From assembly GCF_905171775.1 (NCBI RefSeq), contig NC_053494.1, forward strand, positions 195,765,044 through 195,829,043: DNA of 64,000 bases. Direction: 5' to 3'. How positions within the stretch are numbered: position 1 is the stretch's first letter; each line of letters begins with the position of its first letter. Below are positions 36,302-47,449 of the stretch, one piece after another. The position numbers and the translations under genes are program-made. The notes beneath the pieces were generated by a model. That model did no database searches and was not told where the DNA came from. It was given only the letters and a program-made list of their open reading frames with translations. Origin of the DNA: Rana temporaria (taxonomy: Eukaryota > Chordata > Amphibia > Anura > Ranidae).

Positions 36302-37249
36302 CTTATGCCACGTACAAACGACCGTTTTTTAAGCCGGGAAAATATTTTTTTTTAAATTGGTCATTAAAGCGGGTGTTCACCCTAAAAAAAAATTCTAACA
36401 TTACAATGAGCTGACCTGTGACACGGACACGGACACGGACATCATGCTGGTCTTTTTTTCGTACATACCATTTTATCTGTATTTTCTCCCTGGATTCCCC
36501 GCGGGAGTGGGCGTTCCTATTCACAGGGTAAGGGATTGACGTTCTTCCGACCGGCGCATACAGCGCGTCACGACTTCCTGAAAGAAGCCGAACGTCGGTG
36601 CACAGGCGCCATATAGAGCCGACCCGACGTTCGGTTTCTTTTGGCAAGTCGTGACGCGCTGTATGCGCCGGTCGGAAGAACGTCAATCACTTACCCTGTG
36701 AGTAGGAACGCCCACTCCCGCGGGAAATCCGGGGAGAAAATACAGATAAAACGGTATGTACGAAAAAAAAAAAGACCAGCATGATGTCCGTGTCACAGGT
36801 CAGCTCATTGTAATGTTAGAATTTTTTTTTAGGGTGAACCCCCGCTTTAAAAACGATCGTGTTTAGGCTCCAGAGCATTTTTCTCGACGTGAAAAATGGG
36901 CATTAAAAATTTAGAACGTGCTATATTTTTTCTCGTCATTTTTCACGTCGTCGTTTTTCACTTGAAAAACTGTCGTGTGTACGCTTTAACGATGGGAAAA
37001 AAACTGCACATGCTCAGAAGCAGGTTTTGAGAAGGTATATTTGCATATTCAGCCCAAAGGGTGTCGCCAATCGAATGGAACTTCCCCTTTATAGTGCTGT
37101 CGTACGTGTTGTACGTCACCACGCTTTGCTCAACCTTTTTTTTTTCATGATTGTGAGTATGCAAGGCAGGTTTGACAAGAATCACGTTGAGAAAACATAG
37201 TTTTTTTCATTTTTTTACATGAAAAACAGTCATGTGTACGCAGCATGAG
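36302..37249. mobile_element. CGTACAAACGACCG MITE carrying a nested foldback MITE
   Basis: The outer ends TTATGCCACGTACAAACGAC and GTCATGTGTACGCAGCATGA are inverted. The outer element resumes after 36850 with AACGATCGTGTTTAGGCTCC. At 36368-36846 a second element is inserted at TTAA. Confidence 0.75.
36368..36846. mobile_element. Long foldback MITE, copy 2 (~235-bp arms)
   Basis: TTAA occurs at 36364-36367 and 36847-36850. The arms are almost exactly complementary from GCGGGTGTTCACCCTA at the left to TAGGGTGAACCCCCGC at the right, and share ATTACAATGAGCTGACCTGT, GACATCATGCTGGTC and CGCATACAGCGCGTCACGA with their complements. It has the same design as 30591-31086 but a different interior. Confidence 0.9.
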
Positions 37250-37376
37250 ATATCACTGAGACATTTCCCGACAATTGGAGATCATTTCCTGAAACTTTGT
37301 CAAAAATAGGTGTCAGAAACAGTTCAGGAAAAATGCATAGGAGTCAGTTGGGAAGGTGAAATTTAAGTGACTTAAT

Positions 37377-37795
37377 GTGGTTCAAAAGGTTTATGTTTTT
37401 TTTTTACTTTCATGCATTTTATGCATCAAGGTAAAAAAAACCTTCAATATGCAGCTTCCACCACAGTGCCCCCTAATACTTAAACGAGCCCGATCTTGAT
37501 TTAGCGATGTGAAAGTGAGCGGCTGCTCTCGTGGGTCTCATGGGAGAGACAGCAGCGGGAGCCAACAGCAGTCAATCATAATCAGTATGGGGGAGCGGAG
37601 GCAGGGCCAAGTCCTGTTCTGTGTGTCTTTTTGCTATGGGGAAATTGCAGAAAAGGAGGAGCCAGGATCGCCGACGGGGGACCCGCCCAAAAAGAGGAGG
37701 ATTGGGGCTGCTCTGTGCAAAAACTTTGCAAAGAGCAGGTAAGTATAAAAAAAATGTTTTTAATAATAATTTTAATAAATAAATTTAAGCAAAGG
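37377..37795. mobile_element. Partial MITE of the GAGGAGGATTGGGGCTGC family
   Basis: It begins GTGGTTCAAAAGG and carries AAAGAGGAGGATTGGGGCTG, CTCTGTGCAAAAACTTTGCA and GAGCAGGTAAGTAT, as in the 21.3-kb copy. The right terminus is not clear. Confidence 0.6.
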
Positions 37796-37993
37796 TCCCA
37801 AAGCAACAGGAGAGGTGGGGAAAACACAAATCCATAGAGTGAATTAAGAAAAAGCAGGGACAGCATTTCACTGCAAGTCTTCAGGTAAAACTTATTTTTC
37901 AGCAAGAAGAACATTGAGCCACAGACTAGTAACAGCTGCAAATCTCAAATTACATTTTTTAAAACTTCCAGTTAGAGTCTGCAGTGCCATAGA

Positions 37994-38145
37994 TCAGGTA
38001 TCTCCAGACTACGGCCCTCCAGCTGTTGCGGAACTACACGTCCCATGAGGCATTGAAAAACTCTGACATTCACAGACTTGACTAGGCATGATGGGAATTG
38101 AAGTTCCTGAACAACTGGAGGGCCATAGTTTCGAGACCCACTAGA
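37994..38145. mobile_element. Palindromic MITE, second CTACGGCCCTC copy
   Basis: AGACTACGGCCCTCCAGCTG at the left and CAACTGGAGGGCCATAGTTT at the right are inverted. The centre GGCATGATGGGAATTG matches the copy at 6546-6718. Confidence 0.8.
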
Positions 38146-38786
38146 TGATCTCACACAACAGATGCAAAGCTTTGAGGCTCAAGACATACAGTGGGTGCCT
38201 CCGATTTTGTATATCCAGCGTGATGGGATCGCGCTGGATAATGCCGCTGTGAGGCTGTGCTTCTCGCGCTCACCTCCCCCACGAGATGCAGCGCATCCAT
38301 AGGAATGTATTGCGGGCGGCGAGCGGGTGGAGCGACAGAGCTCGGAGCTGGCTCCCGCGACAGGGGTCGCGGGGCAGCCAATGTCACGCTGCCTGATGAT
38401 TGTGTACAATATCGCGGTCAGGTACTGTAGGAGCGCCCAGTAACAGGAAGCACACTGTTATTTTTTAAGAGGAATTCAGGACAAAGGGTAAATCTTTCAC
38501 TGAATACTACTCAGGCACAGTTAACACTTTTAGGTGTTTAATTTAAGAAAGCAAATCTTCACTTTTTGAGTTCAGGTCCATTTTAGGTAGCCAACTTGCG
38601 ATATAACTTTCTAGCAACCTTGCAAATCTGAAATAACACTTTAAGGAACAGTCTGTCTTTTAAGCCCAGACCAAGTTCTTTAAAGAAACCTATTTTTTTT
38701 TGTTCATCATGATGCTATAGGATCTCCTTATTTGTAATGTGCTTTATATTGCAGTGTTAGATAATGCTAAACTATGTTGTGTGCAG

Positions 38787-38979
38787 GTCATTGTCAGATC
38801 AGGACCAGGAACATTCCTAAGCATGGCAATCTACGATAATTATATATTTTGGTCAGACTGGGTGAGAAGAGCCATACTCCGATCCAACAAGTACACCGGT
38901 GGGGAGACCAAGGTTCTACGTTCAGACATCCCTCATCAGCCAATGGGGATTATTGCAGTGGCCAATGACACCAACAGCT
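38787..38979 (+). CDS. LRP1B: LRP1B exon (last propeller blade)
   Basis: This coding exon continues from HRY in the exon ending at 4156. It encodes VIVRSGPGTFLSMAIYDNYI, then FWSDWVRRAILRSNKYTGGE, TKVLRSDIPHQPMGIIAVAN and DTNS. FWSDW is a YWTD blade motif. SGPGTFLS, SNKYTGG and LRSDIPHQPMGIIAVANDTN are LRP1B-type as I remember them. The acceptor is GTGTGCAG and the donor is GTAAGT at 38980. Its 193 nt are 64 codons plus one base (T), which joins GT at 60888 to make the first Cys of the EGF-like module. No mutation or stop is visible. Confidence 0.95.
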
Positions 38980-39733
38980 GTAAGTAAAAACAACGTTTCT
39001 TGTCACTTGTACAATATATTTATAATCTGGAAGGCTGGAATTCAGCTATAATAGCAGAGATATTATTTCAAAGTAAAAAATGATTCAGCTCATTTATTAT
39101 GTATTTAGTGTGCAGAATGCTGTGTGCCTTAGTTGCTTCAGCATGGATACCATCCTGCTTAGTAACACGGAAAGATTGAATTGCCAAGCTCCTGAGATGA
39201 CTCCCAGAATTCAGTAAATGATGTTGTAATACGCCTACTAGTAAATGTGTCACCTCATTTTCCCTGGCTGGCAATGAGACATAAAATGTAGACATTCCAT
39301 GAAAATATAAAGGAAAATACACCCCTTCAATCCATGCAAAGTAAATGTAAAACTTCTGCTAGAGTTATGCCAGAATACTTAGTGACTTATCTGAAAACTG
39401 TCAGCTCCTAATTCAGGTAGATGTTTAAAGATTTAGATTTGGGTAACTACATACAAGAAATTCTATTATGTGACTTGTGACAGCTCGCTATGTGCATTTA
39501 AATAGAATGTTATATAGGAAAATAACAGCTTGAGAAAGTTCTGATGAATAATACTCAGCTTGGGAAATAAATTAGACCTAGGGCAATAAAACAGAATTGG
39601 GTTACTGGCCTTCAGAAGCCAGACACTTTGCAATGCTTTTCCAAATTCTCAGCTTGAAATATCCCAATACTACCTATCAGTAGCCCACGTAATTACCAGT
39701 AGAGGTTCCAATGTCTTTTAGCAGCTTATGGCT

Positions 39734-39810
39734 TATGGCAATGTTTTGATGTCTAAAGCATGGCCACTGTGCCACAGTGGCCATGCTTTAGACATCAAAA
39801 CATTGCCATA
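39734..39810. repeat. Perfect 77-bp palindrome (38-bp arms, 1-nt centre)
   Basis: TATGGCAATGTTTTGATGTC and TAAAGCATGGCCACTGTG read on the left arm, then one C, then the exact complement. All 38 positions pair. No related terminal sequence is seen outside. Confidence 0.95.
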
Positions 39811-39814
39811 TGCT

Positions 39815-40075
39815 CAACAAACAGTAAATAAGCTTTAAAACAAGCTCCTTTATTTCTTATCACTGTAGCTGCAGGCACCCTGGAGTAATTCATCCTCACG
39901 TTTGTAGCAGAAGCATTTTCACTTTCAGCAAATAAACAAATTCTATTCCCCCCTCCCAGCAGCATCTTTACTGCCTGCTTGCTAACTTCAGGATGAATTG
40001 CTCCACAGTGACTGCATCTACTGTGGTCAATGATGGCTTGTTTAAAAGCTTGCTTACTGCTTGTTAATATTAAGT
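39815..40075. mobile_element. Imperfect foldback element next to the perfect palindrome
   Basis: ACAGTAAATAAGCTTTAAAA on the left and TTTAAAAGCTTGCTTACTG on the right are complementary, as are GGAGTAATTCATCCTCA (about 39883) and TCAGGATGAATTGCTCC (about 39989). The arms are roughly 110 bp, with a poly-C-containing centre. Confidence 0.6.
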
Positions 40076-41069
40076 ACTTGGCTGTCCTTGGCCATGCCTT
40101 TAGTCAGCGTGCTTACTAGACCGAATATGACCTATGTTTTTTTTTGTGTGTGCTGAGAAAACAAAGAATATTTTTTTAAAACCTAGTTGTGTGAATGCTC
40201 CCTGAATAATCCAGAGGACAGCCTCTTTATGTGATGCCTTCCAGAGCTAGGAGCCACAGCCCAGGAGAAGCACTAAACTTAAAAAAAAAAAAGCATAATA
40301 ACCTGATTTAGTTCATCTGCTGATTTTGCAGTTAACATTATGCTACGATATGGAAGAAACAATAGCAATGAAAAAATAAACTAACTCACAATTTCATAAA
40401 CTATGGAGATCCTGGTATCTCTTTACCTCTCCTGAGGAATACAAAAAACTAATAGAGACATGATTATATCAATGTACAAACATATTCTTGTAAGATACGA
40501 AACTTAGCTATTCACTAAGAAGTATTATTACCAACCCACTTATCTGATCATCTAGATAAATCTGTTAATTATATGACTTCATTTTCAAACACAATCAATT
40601 ATAAATTTCTAATATACATACTTAACAATCACAAGATATGCCATACTCGAGATAAAATACCCTAACGTGTGTAACATAAAAATGTATTTACTGTGGTATT
40701 TATTTTACTATGATGTAAAGCATTGTATTCATAAATTACAGATTCCTAACATTGTTTGCATTAATGTATACATTATTAACCCTTTTTTTTATTATTATTT
40801 TTATTCCTTCTTTTATGTTGAGTTATATCATACTATACTTATGTTTTTTTTTTCTATTCTCCAATAAAAATGTATTAAGGAAAAAAATAAAATAAATATT
40901 ATGCATTGCAATGTGGGTAAATCATCTTTAGAAAACCTAAAGTGTATGTAAAGAAAGGATGTATTAATTTTGGATTTTTGTTTGTATACTATTGAGGAAA
41001 ATTCCCTTCACTTCCTGTCCTAGAGAAGCAGCAGAGAGCCAGAGGAAATCTCCCAATGTGAGCAATTCC

Positions 41070-41215
41070 CCTCTTAGACAGTTATTATTATTATACAGGA
41101 GTTATATAGTGCCAACAGTTTGTGCAGCGCTTTACAAGATGAGGGCAGACAGGTCAGTTACAATCCAATTCAATACAGGAGGAATTAGAGGGCCCTGCTC
41201 TTTAAAGATTACAAT
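41070..41215. repeat. SINE/LINE-type 3' fragment (GTGCAGCGCTTTACAAGATG)
   Basis: It contains ATAGTGCCAACAGTTTGTGC, then AGCGCTTTACAA, followed by a stretch ending TTAAAGATTACAATCTAA. The complementary motif GTAAAGCGCTGCGCAAACTG recurs at about 42465-42490, ahead of an (AAT)n tail. It is the kind of tail carried by vertebrate non-LTR elements. Confidence 0.5.
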
Positions 41216-41552
41216 CTAAAAAGAGTGTTATGTAATACAAAAGGTAAAAACTGTGGGAGAGGAGCTGATAGGTTGTCCCAAAAACAGGTGTCCCCATGGA
41301 AAGAATTCCATCTACCTCTTGTTCTGAGGACAACTCAAACATTTTAGATGTCCCCTTTATTTTATTAGTGACAATTGTCAACAGCACAAATAGATGGGTG
41401 AATCTCCCCAATGGGGGCACAGACACCTATAAATAATTGAAAGAGGGTTTAAATCTTTTACTCTATCCAAAAATTGAATAGAAGGTTTTATCCAGAGTTA
41501 CACTTTAAGACAAGTCCCATAGACCATGTCCAATAGACCAGTTGCAGTATAT

Positions 41553-42290
41553 GGGCCAGATCCACAAAGAAGTTACGTTGGCGTATCTATTGATACGCCA
41601 CGTAACTTCTAGGATGCTCCGGCGTATCTTTGTTTTGTATCCACAAAACAAGATACGCCTGAATGGAGGCTAGATCCGACTGACGTACTACTTAGTACGC
41701 CGTCGGATCTTAGGTGCATATTTACGCTGGCCGCTAGGTGACGCTTCTGTTGATTTCCACGTAGAGTATGCAAATTAGCTAGATACACCGATTCTCAGAA
41801 CGTACGTCGGACCGGCACATTTTTTTATGTCGTCTACGTAAATCTTTTTTCGGCGTAACGTTACCCCTGGGTCTATGAGGCGTACGCAATGTTAAGTATG
41901 GACGTCGGGACAACGTAGAATTTTCCGTCGTGTACGTTGTTTGCGTAAAACGTTTGCGAATAGGGCTTTGCATAAATTAGGTCGAAACCATTGACTATTT
42001 GCGACGTGATTTTGAGCATGCGCACTGGGATACCCCCACGGACGGCGCATGCGCCGTTCAAAAAAACCTTCATTTACGTGGGGTCAAGTTGAATTAACAT
42101 AAAACACGCCCACATCTTTGTCATTTGAATTCCGCGCCCTTACGCCGACACATTTACACTACGCCGCCGTAACTTTAGACGCAAGTGCTTTGTGAATACA
42201 GCACTTGCCTCTCAAAGTAGCGGCGGCGTAACGTAACTACGATACGCTACGCCTGCTTAAAATTACACCGGTCTACGTGGATCTGGCCCT
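41553..42290. mobile_element. 738-bp palindrome-ended MITE, second copy
   Basis: The ends GGGCCAGATCCAC and GTGGATCTGGCCC are perfect inverted repeats. TTTACGCTGGCCGCTAGGTG and GAGCATGCGCACTGGGATAC are shared with 9064-9786. TAT is found directly outside both ends, a possible 3-bp target duplication. Confidence 0.85.
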
Positions 42291-43100
42291 ATGTTTTTAA
42301 TATAAAGGGTGTGCTTTGAGTTTGAACCAGAGATTGGAGATTTAGGGCCCCATGAAGTGCCAAAGTCTTTAGCCCTAAGCACGCTATAAGCTGAGCATCC
42401 ATAATCCTTAATTTTTTTTCAGTTTCTGTTGTGTGTACCCACTTTTTTTTATCTTCCCTGATGTTGTAAAGCGCTGCGCAAACTGTTGGCACAATATAAA
42501 TCCTGTAAAATAATAATAATAATAATAATATTTTATTTTTATTTTTCTCAGACAAGTGCAGGTTTGCATTGTATCACTGGAAGACCTTCTAATTATTTTA
42601 GTATGCTTATACAGTATGAACATATTTATATTTATGTATTTATGGTAATATATTCATATTCATATTTGTTAAATTTTTGTGGTTTTCAGCATATGAATCA
42701 GTGTGGTTTCCTCCCTTGAATATTTATATCTTCAAAAGAATTTACAGATTCAATTATAAAGTTTATTTCTTTGTGTTAGCTTTAGTTCCTCTTCCCACAA
42801 TTCACTATCCAAAAGGCTATTATTTTTCACATTATTTGGTTATTTGCAATAACTATTTAACATCCTAGCCTGTATTCATCAACTGGTATGCGTAGTACCG
42901 TATATCTCTGGATTTTGTTACAGATTGAATAATTAATTAGTATTTGTCTTAAGCTTTATACACACTATTCAATTCTCTTTAGATTTATGTTTTTCCTTTA
43001 GATTTACCAAAACAAGATAAAATGAGGTCAAATCTAAACACTTTCAATGTGTATGCAATCAGTACGACCCTTGCACTACATAGTTAAAGGTAAATCTTAA

Positions 43101-43537
43101 GGCCCGTACACACAATCAAATTTTCCGACAACAAATGTGTGATGGAAGGGTTTTGTTGGAAAATCTGACCATTTGAATGCTCCATCGGCCAATTGTTGTC
43201 GGATTTTCTGACAACAAATGTTGGATAGCATGCTTTAATATTTTCTGACAACAAATGTGTGCCTTTCGGATTATCCGATCGTGTGTACACAAAAATCCAA
43301 TGTAAAAACACGCATGCTCAGAAGCAATGCTAACCATAAGACAACATTAGCAGAAGTCGTCCAAAGGGTGGCGCCAAAGAGCTGAATAACCACATAGTAC
43401 ATCTAGTAGGTCACTAAGTTTGTGTTTGTTGGCTGACAAAGTTTTGCCTTCTGTATGCAGAACAAGTTCGTGGCCAACGCCCTTTGCACAAAATTCCACG
43501 GATTTGTCCGATGGAAATCCGATTGTGTGTACGAGGC
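43101..43537. mobile_element. TTAA-flanked MITE, first of three in a row
   Basis: TTAA occurs at 43097-43100 and 43538-43541. The ends GGCCCGTACACACAATC and GATTGTGTGTACGAGGC are inverted. Several TTTTCCGACAACAAATGTG-type blocks occur inside. Confidence 0.85.
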
Positions 43538-43623
43538 TTAAAGGAGATCGAACAACAAAAGTTGTAGAGTGTGTATCCAGCTTTAGTAAGGACCTTAGTG
43601 AGTCTGATCTATGTGCAAATTAA

Positions 43624-44052
43624 GGCCCATACACACGATCAGACTTTCCGTCAACAACGGTCTGACGGACGTGTTTTTTAAGACAATCCGACCGTCTGTA
43701 TACTCCATCGGACAATTATTGTTGGAATTTCCACTGACAATTGTTCTCTGAGCATGCTCTTAAGCTTTCCGACAACAAATGTGTTATGTTGGATCATCCA
43801 ATCGTGTGTACACAAGTCCATTGGACTAAAATTCAAAGTACAAACACGCATGCTCAGAACCAATGCTAAACATCAGACAACAATAGCATAAGTTGCCCAA
43901 AGGGTGTCGGTAAAGAGCTGAAAAACCATGTGGTTTTGTGAATGTTGGCTGAAAATGTTCTGCCGTGTGTATGCAGAACAAGTTCACGGCCAACGCCCTT
44001 CGGACAAAAATCCACGGATTTGTCCGATGGAAGTGCAATCGTGTGTATGAAG
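43624..44052. mobile_element. MITE, second of three in a row
   Basis: It starts after TTAA at 43620-43623 with GGCCCATACACACGATCAGA and ends GCAATCGTGTGTATGAAGC. Its interior, CGGCCAACGCCCTTCGGACA, closely matches 43470-43500 in the first element. Its right end merges with the left end of the third. Confidence 0.75.
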
Positions 44053-44324
44053 CCTCGTACACACGAACGAGGAACTCGACGGGCGAAACACATCGCTTTC
44101 CTCATCGAGTTCCTTGTTAGGCTGTCGAGGAACTCGACAAGCCAATTTTCTCCATTCCCGTCAAGGAAATAGAGAACATGCTCTCTTTTTGGCTCGTCGA
44201 GTTTCTCGACAGTTTCCTCATTGAAAATGTACACACGACCGGTTTCCTCGGCAAAAAAATATCTCCCAGCAAGTTTCTTGCTGGTTTTTGCCGAGAAACT
44301 CGGTCGTGTGTACGAGGCCTGAGG
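44049..44324. mobile_element. CGAGGAACTCG MITE, nearly identical to 21.9 kb
   Basis: Most of the 276 bp matches 21851-22125, including GCCAATTTTCTCCATTCCCG, TCAAGGAAATAGAGAACATG and TTTCTTGCTGGTTTTTGCCG. The left terminus differs slightly where it meets the preceding element. Confidence 0.9.
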
Positions 44325-44664
44325 CTTTAGAAAACTTTTTTGCTTTATTATTTTAAAGATTATAGTACACCTATCATGATATTCCAAGAAAGGTTATAGA
44401 CATGTAAATCTCTTTGGGTGTTTCTGGGTGCCAAAAAAATAAATAAATAGTCTGCAGTTTAAAAAAATATATATTTTTATTTGTAAAAAAGACTATAAGA
44501 GACATTATGATAAAAAATGGAAGCTGTTATTGCTGAGCTTTTAGAAGCTAGTTCTCTGGCTCTCATGCCGACCCTCTTGTTGCAATAATTGACTTGGAAC
44601 AAAAATGCACACAAGGACAGTTTACTGTGACTTTCCTGATCTGCATTGGTGTTCAAACTTGGCG

Positions 44665-45437
44665 GCTTTTAAAGTAGCATTAATCCCTCAGCGTTTTTTT
44701 AGCTTAACACATTTAGCATTATAAAATAAGCATTCCCAAGTAAATGATGTGTTAAAATTCTTACCCCAGGGCTTACAGTTTACAATTTTCTTTGCTGTTG
44801 GCTCCTGCTCTCTCAGTAGGGCTTTCTTGAAACTCTGGTGTTTACAGGATAGAGTTAAAAGTGGACAGTTCAGTCTCCAGTCCGTCTGTTAGCTGTTGGA
44901 GGGAGGAAGGAGGAGAAGGGGAGTTCCTTGCCCCCCCTAGGCTTTGAAGCTGTGCATTTCTTTTGATACACACAGTGCAGGGAGATACAGATCTAGTGCC
45001 TGCATGCAAGGGAAGGGTCCATAGGATGCTGCTAGAGAACTGAGCCCCCCCTGGAACTCGAAAATTTGGGTCAGTGTTCAGGACACCAACTTAACCCCTT
45101 TGTGCATAAGGATACACAAATCTTAATGCCTCCTAATAGGCTCAGAGATGGCAGTGGGAACCATCACAGCCAATGAGGACGTATCAGGGATGGAGCTAAG
45201 CTCCACTCTGTGTGTCTATGGATACACAGAGTGGGGCTCAAGAGCAAACCCTCATGAGTGCCTCCATAGCAAGCGGCTTCCTATGTTTTGCACTTGGCGG
45301 GGTAGAGGAGCCAAGAGCACCGGCATAGGACCCAAGAAGAAGAGGTTCAGGGCTGCTTTGTGCAAACCATTGTACAATGGAGGCAGTATGACATATTTGC
45401 TATTAAATACAAATAAATAAACCAAATCACTTTAAAG
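44665..45437. mobile_element. Probable MITE of the CTTTGTGCAAACCATTG family
   Basis: AAGAAGAAGAGGTTCAGGGC, then TGCTTTGTGCAAACCATTGT, then AGTATGACATATTTG follow the order seen at 21.6 and 23.7 kb. The likely ends CTTTTAAAGTAGCAT and ATCACTTTAAAGC are inverted. The 5' part may be a different element. Confidence 0.5.
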
Positions 45438-45768
45438 CTTGTGAGTCAGCATGACAGTGAGGTAACCTGCACATTCAGAAGGAGCAGAACAGAGGAGTGG
45501 GGAGCAAATGATCATTACAAACCCAGAGAGTCACACAGCCACTACGAAGGACACAAATGTGGCCCTTGGGTCACAGGTTGAGGTTTAGACAATCTAGAAC
45601 CAGGTATCAACTCTTAACATCGTCTAAACTCTTTCCTATCAAACCAGCTGGGTGCCAGTGTTGCCACTTAAGCATTTTGTTTCTCTGAAAGGTTTAGGTT
45701 AATACGGTGGCCAGTTAGGTGCTGCTTTTAAACATCAGCTCCTTCCAACATCCCTATGAATACATAGA

Positions 45769-45943
45769 TACACATGATTTGAACCCCAGCAGGACTTTTT
45801 AGGCAGGATAAGAGGTGATACACAAATGCGAGTAAAAAGTACAAAAGCTTGTTTTGCATAGAACAATACAAAATTATCAAAACGTCATATTGGTCACATA
45901 TTCAATAAAAAGCGATTGGCAATGTAGCGTAACAATATTTGGC
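45769..45943 (-). repeat. Left arm of an old inverted repeat (PLE landing site)
   Basis: TTTTTAGGCAGGATAAGAGG, then TGATACACAAATGCG and GTAAAAAGTAC, is the diverged complement of 59710-59889. The arms are about 175 bp with many substitutions and small gaps. The younger PLE sits between the arms. Confidence 0.75.
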
Positions 45944-46048
45944 TCAGCCCAGACTGAGTCTAGGCTTACCAGTACATTTATACTTCCCCTTTCCCTTTTT
46001 ACCTTGGGCTAGTGGGAGGCGGTTTGACACATTCTTGTGTATCTCACT

Positions 46049-46062
46049 AAATGTACGCTTTT
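46049..46062. repeat. Target-site duplication, left copy
   Basis: AAATGTACGCTTTT lies immediately left of the PLE composite and is repeated exactly at 59452-59465 on the other side. Confidence 0.9.
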
Positions 46063-46507
46063 AAAGAGTTAATACATCCTCACATGTAGTGCACATGTGG
46101 ATGCATGATGTTTTTTCATATGCCACGTCCTAAACAAATTTTGAAAAAGGGAATGACTTAGGGGCTAGTCATGGACTTTGTCGGCATGATAAGTTAGTAA
46201 AGATATGAGTCTTTCGAAAACTGACTTTATATATAAAAATATTTATTACAAAAAAATATATATTTTAAAAGTTTTCCTCCAAAGAGTACACATAAATTAC
46301 ACATAGCATTTGATCAGTACAGCGTTCACAGTAATTGATGTAGCTTAGAAGATTAAATCTGGTTATACAGTACTAGCACCAATTGATATAATACTAGACT
46401 AGATGTCCAAAAGCGGACTGATAGTTGGAACCATAAATAAATACAAAAGATTCTAAAGAAAATCATCAGCAACTGGAGATTTTTAGCACTTGCGCTGGGT
46501 TGATCGG

Positions 46508-46554
46508 AGTCCTGACATGTTTCGCGCTGTATCTGAGCGCTTCCTCGAAGGACT
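46508..46554 (-). ncRNA. Hammerhead-ribozyme-like fold, PLE copy 1
   Basis: On the - strand AGUCCU pairs with AGGACU (stem I, 6 bp) and GCGCU pairs with AGCGC (stem II, 5 bp). GAAAC-AU-GUC supplies the 3' core half with a two-pair stem III and C as the expected cleavage nucleotide. The CUGANGA box is degenerate: UCGAGGAA here. PLEs are known to carry minimal hammerheads in the pseudo-LTR. Activity is doubtful because of the changed core. Confidence 0.5.
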
Positions 46555-47440
46555 TAGTGGAGTCAATGTGCTAAATTGGTGAAGGAGACAAATATACATA
46601 TATAACATATTGATATAGAACAGAAAAATATATAACAGCCTATATAGATATTTAAGAAACCGGAGTGCTCCTATAGCATGCAATATGGTGAGAAAGGACA
46701 AAAAAGAGTCACCCCCATGAACATTGTGGAAATAGCCACAGAGAGCAGACAAGATGCCTGGAATTCCAGTCCCAAAAATTCCAGTACGAAGGAGACAGGA
46801 GGCATAATGAAATTGGAATATGATAAGTAATAGGGTTTAGACTAAGTTTGCTTACCTATAAAAAGAAGTACAGACAAAATAACTGTGGACTAGCTTGGCT
46901 TGATACTCTCTGCATAGAGAGATATGTAGCACGGGCTAGCAAGGAATTGAATTTGTAACCCCAAAGAGAATTAAACGACGTAACATGGGCGGCAAGGGCT
47001 GTAGCAAAAAATCAATATATAGAATCACAGCATTAATTGATAGTAAACAGGTAATAGTAATAATTATTAATAAAGGGCAAATAGTGATAACAGCAAGCAA
47101 AATGCTTACCCAATATTTGGAACCATTTATATATAGAGTTTGCAATGGCTCATAACAAGACTGCATTCAGCGAGTATAAGTTTAGGGTGTTTCAAAAAAA
47201 CCCAGTGTCAATCTTTAGAGCAATTCAAGGAGACAGGGGCAGGGATTACCTCGATAGACCAGTCACTGAAACAAAATATAGAGGAAAGGAGACTGTGAGC
47301 CTAATGAATCGGCCACACAAAAGTATGAAGGGCATGTTTAGAGATAGAGAATTAGGCTTACCAGTATGCAACACTCGCCACACGTGTCGTTGGTTCGTTT
47401 GCCTCACAAGAGGCTGCGGATAGTGTGTAGGGCTTGAGGG

Positions 47441-47449
47441 CTTTAAATA
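47441..47449 (-). promoter_or_regulatory. TATA-box candidate, PLE copy 1
   Basis: TATTTAAAG lies in a GC-rich context (GGGCGAGACTCGAGGC just upstream). A perfect hairpin, TGCGCGCGCACC with a 6-nt loop, lies about 85 bp further upstream at 47532-47561. It is repeated at 53237-53245 (-) and 58142-58150 (+). No start site can be proved. Confidence 0.5.

Larger units (their letters stand above)
4157..38786 (+). other. Large LRP1B intron (34.6 kb) packed with repeats
   Basis: The intron begins GTAAGT and ends GTGTGCAG. It holds most of the transposon relics listed separately. Stretches in which I see no gene and no recognisable element are about 4.3-4.9, 5.7-6.3, 7.9-8.25, 9.8-10.75, 12.5-13.85, 15.45-16.6, 17.95-19.18, 20.16-20.68, 22.13-23.26, 24.35-25.05, 28.14-28.98, 32.25-32.85 and 34.6-35.1 kb. 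These are AT-rich and probably contain older, unrecognisable repeats. Confidence 0.85.

Noticed and set aside
46483..46752. 89-aa frame rich in hydrophobic residues, repeated in all three PLE copies
   Set aside because: It overlaps the hammerhead-like region and lacks coding character; its repetition is explained by the element.
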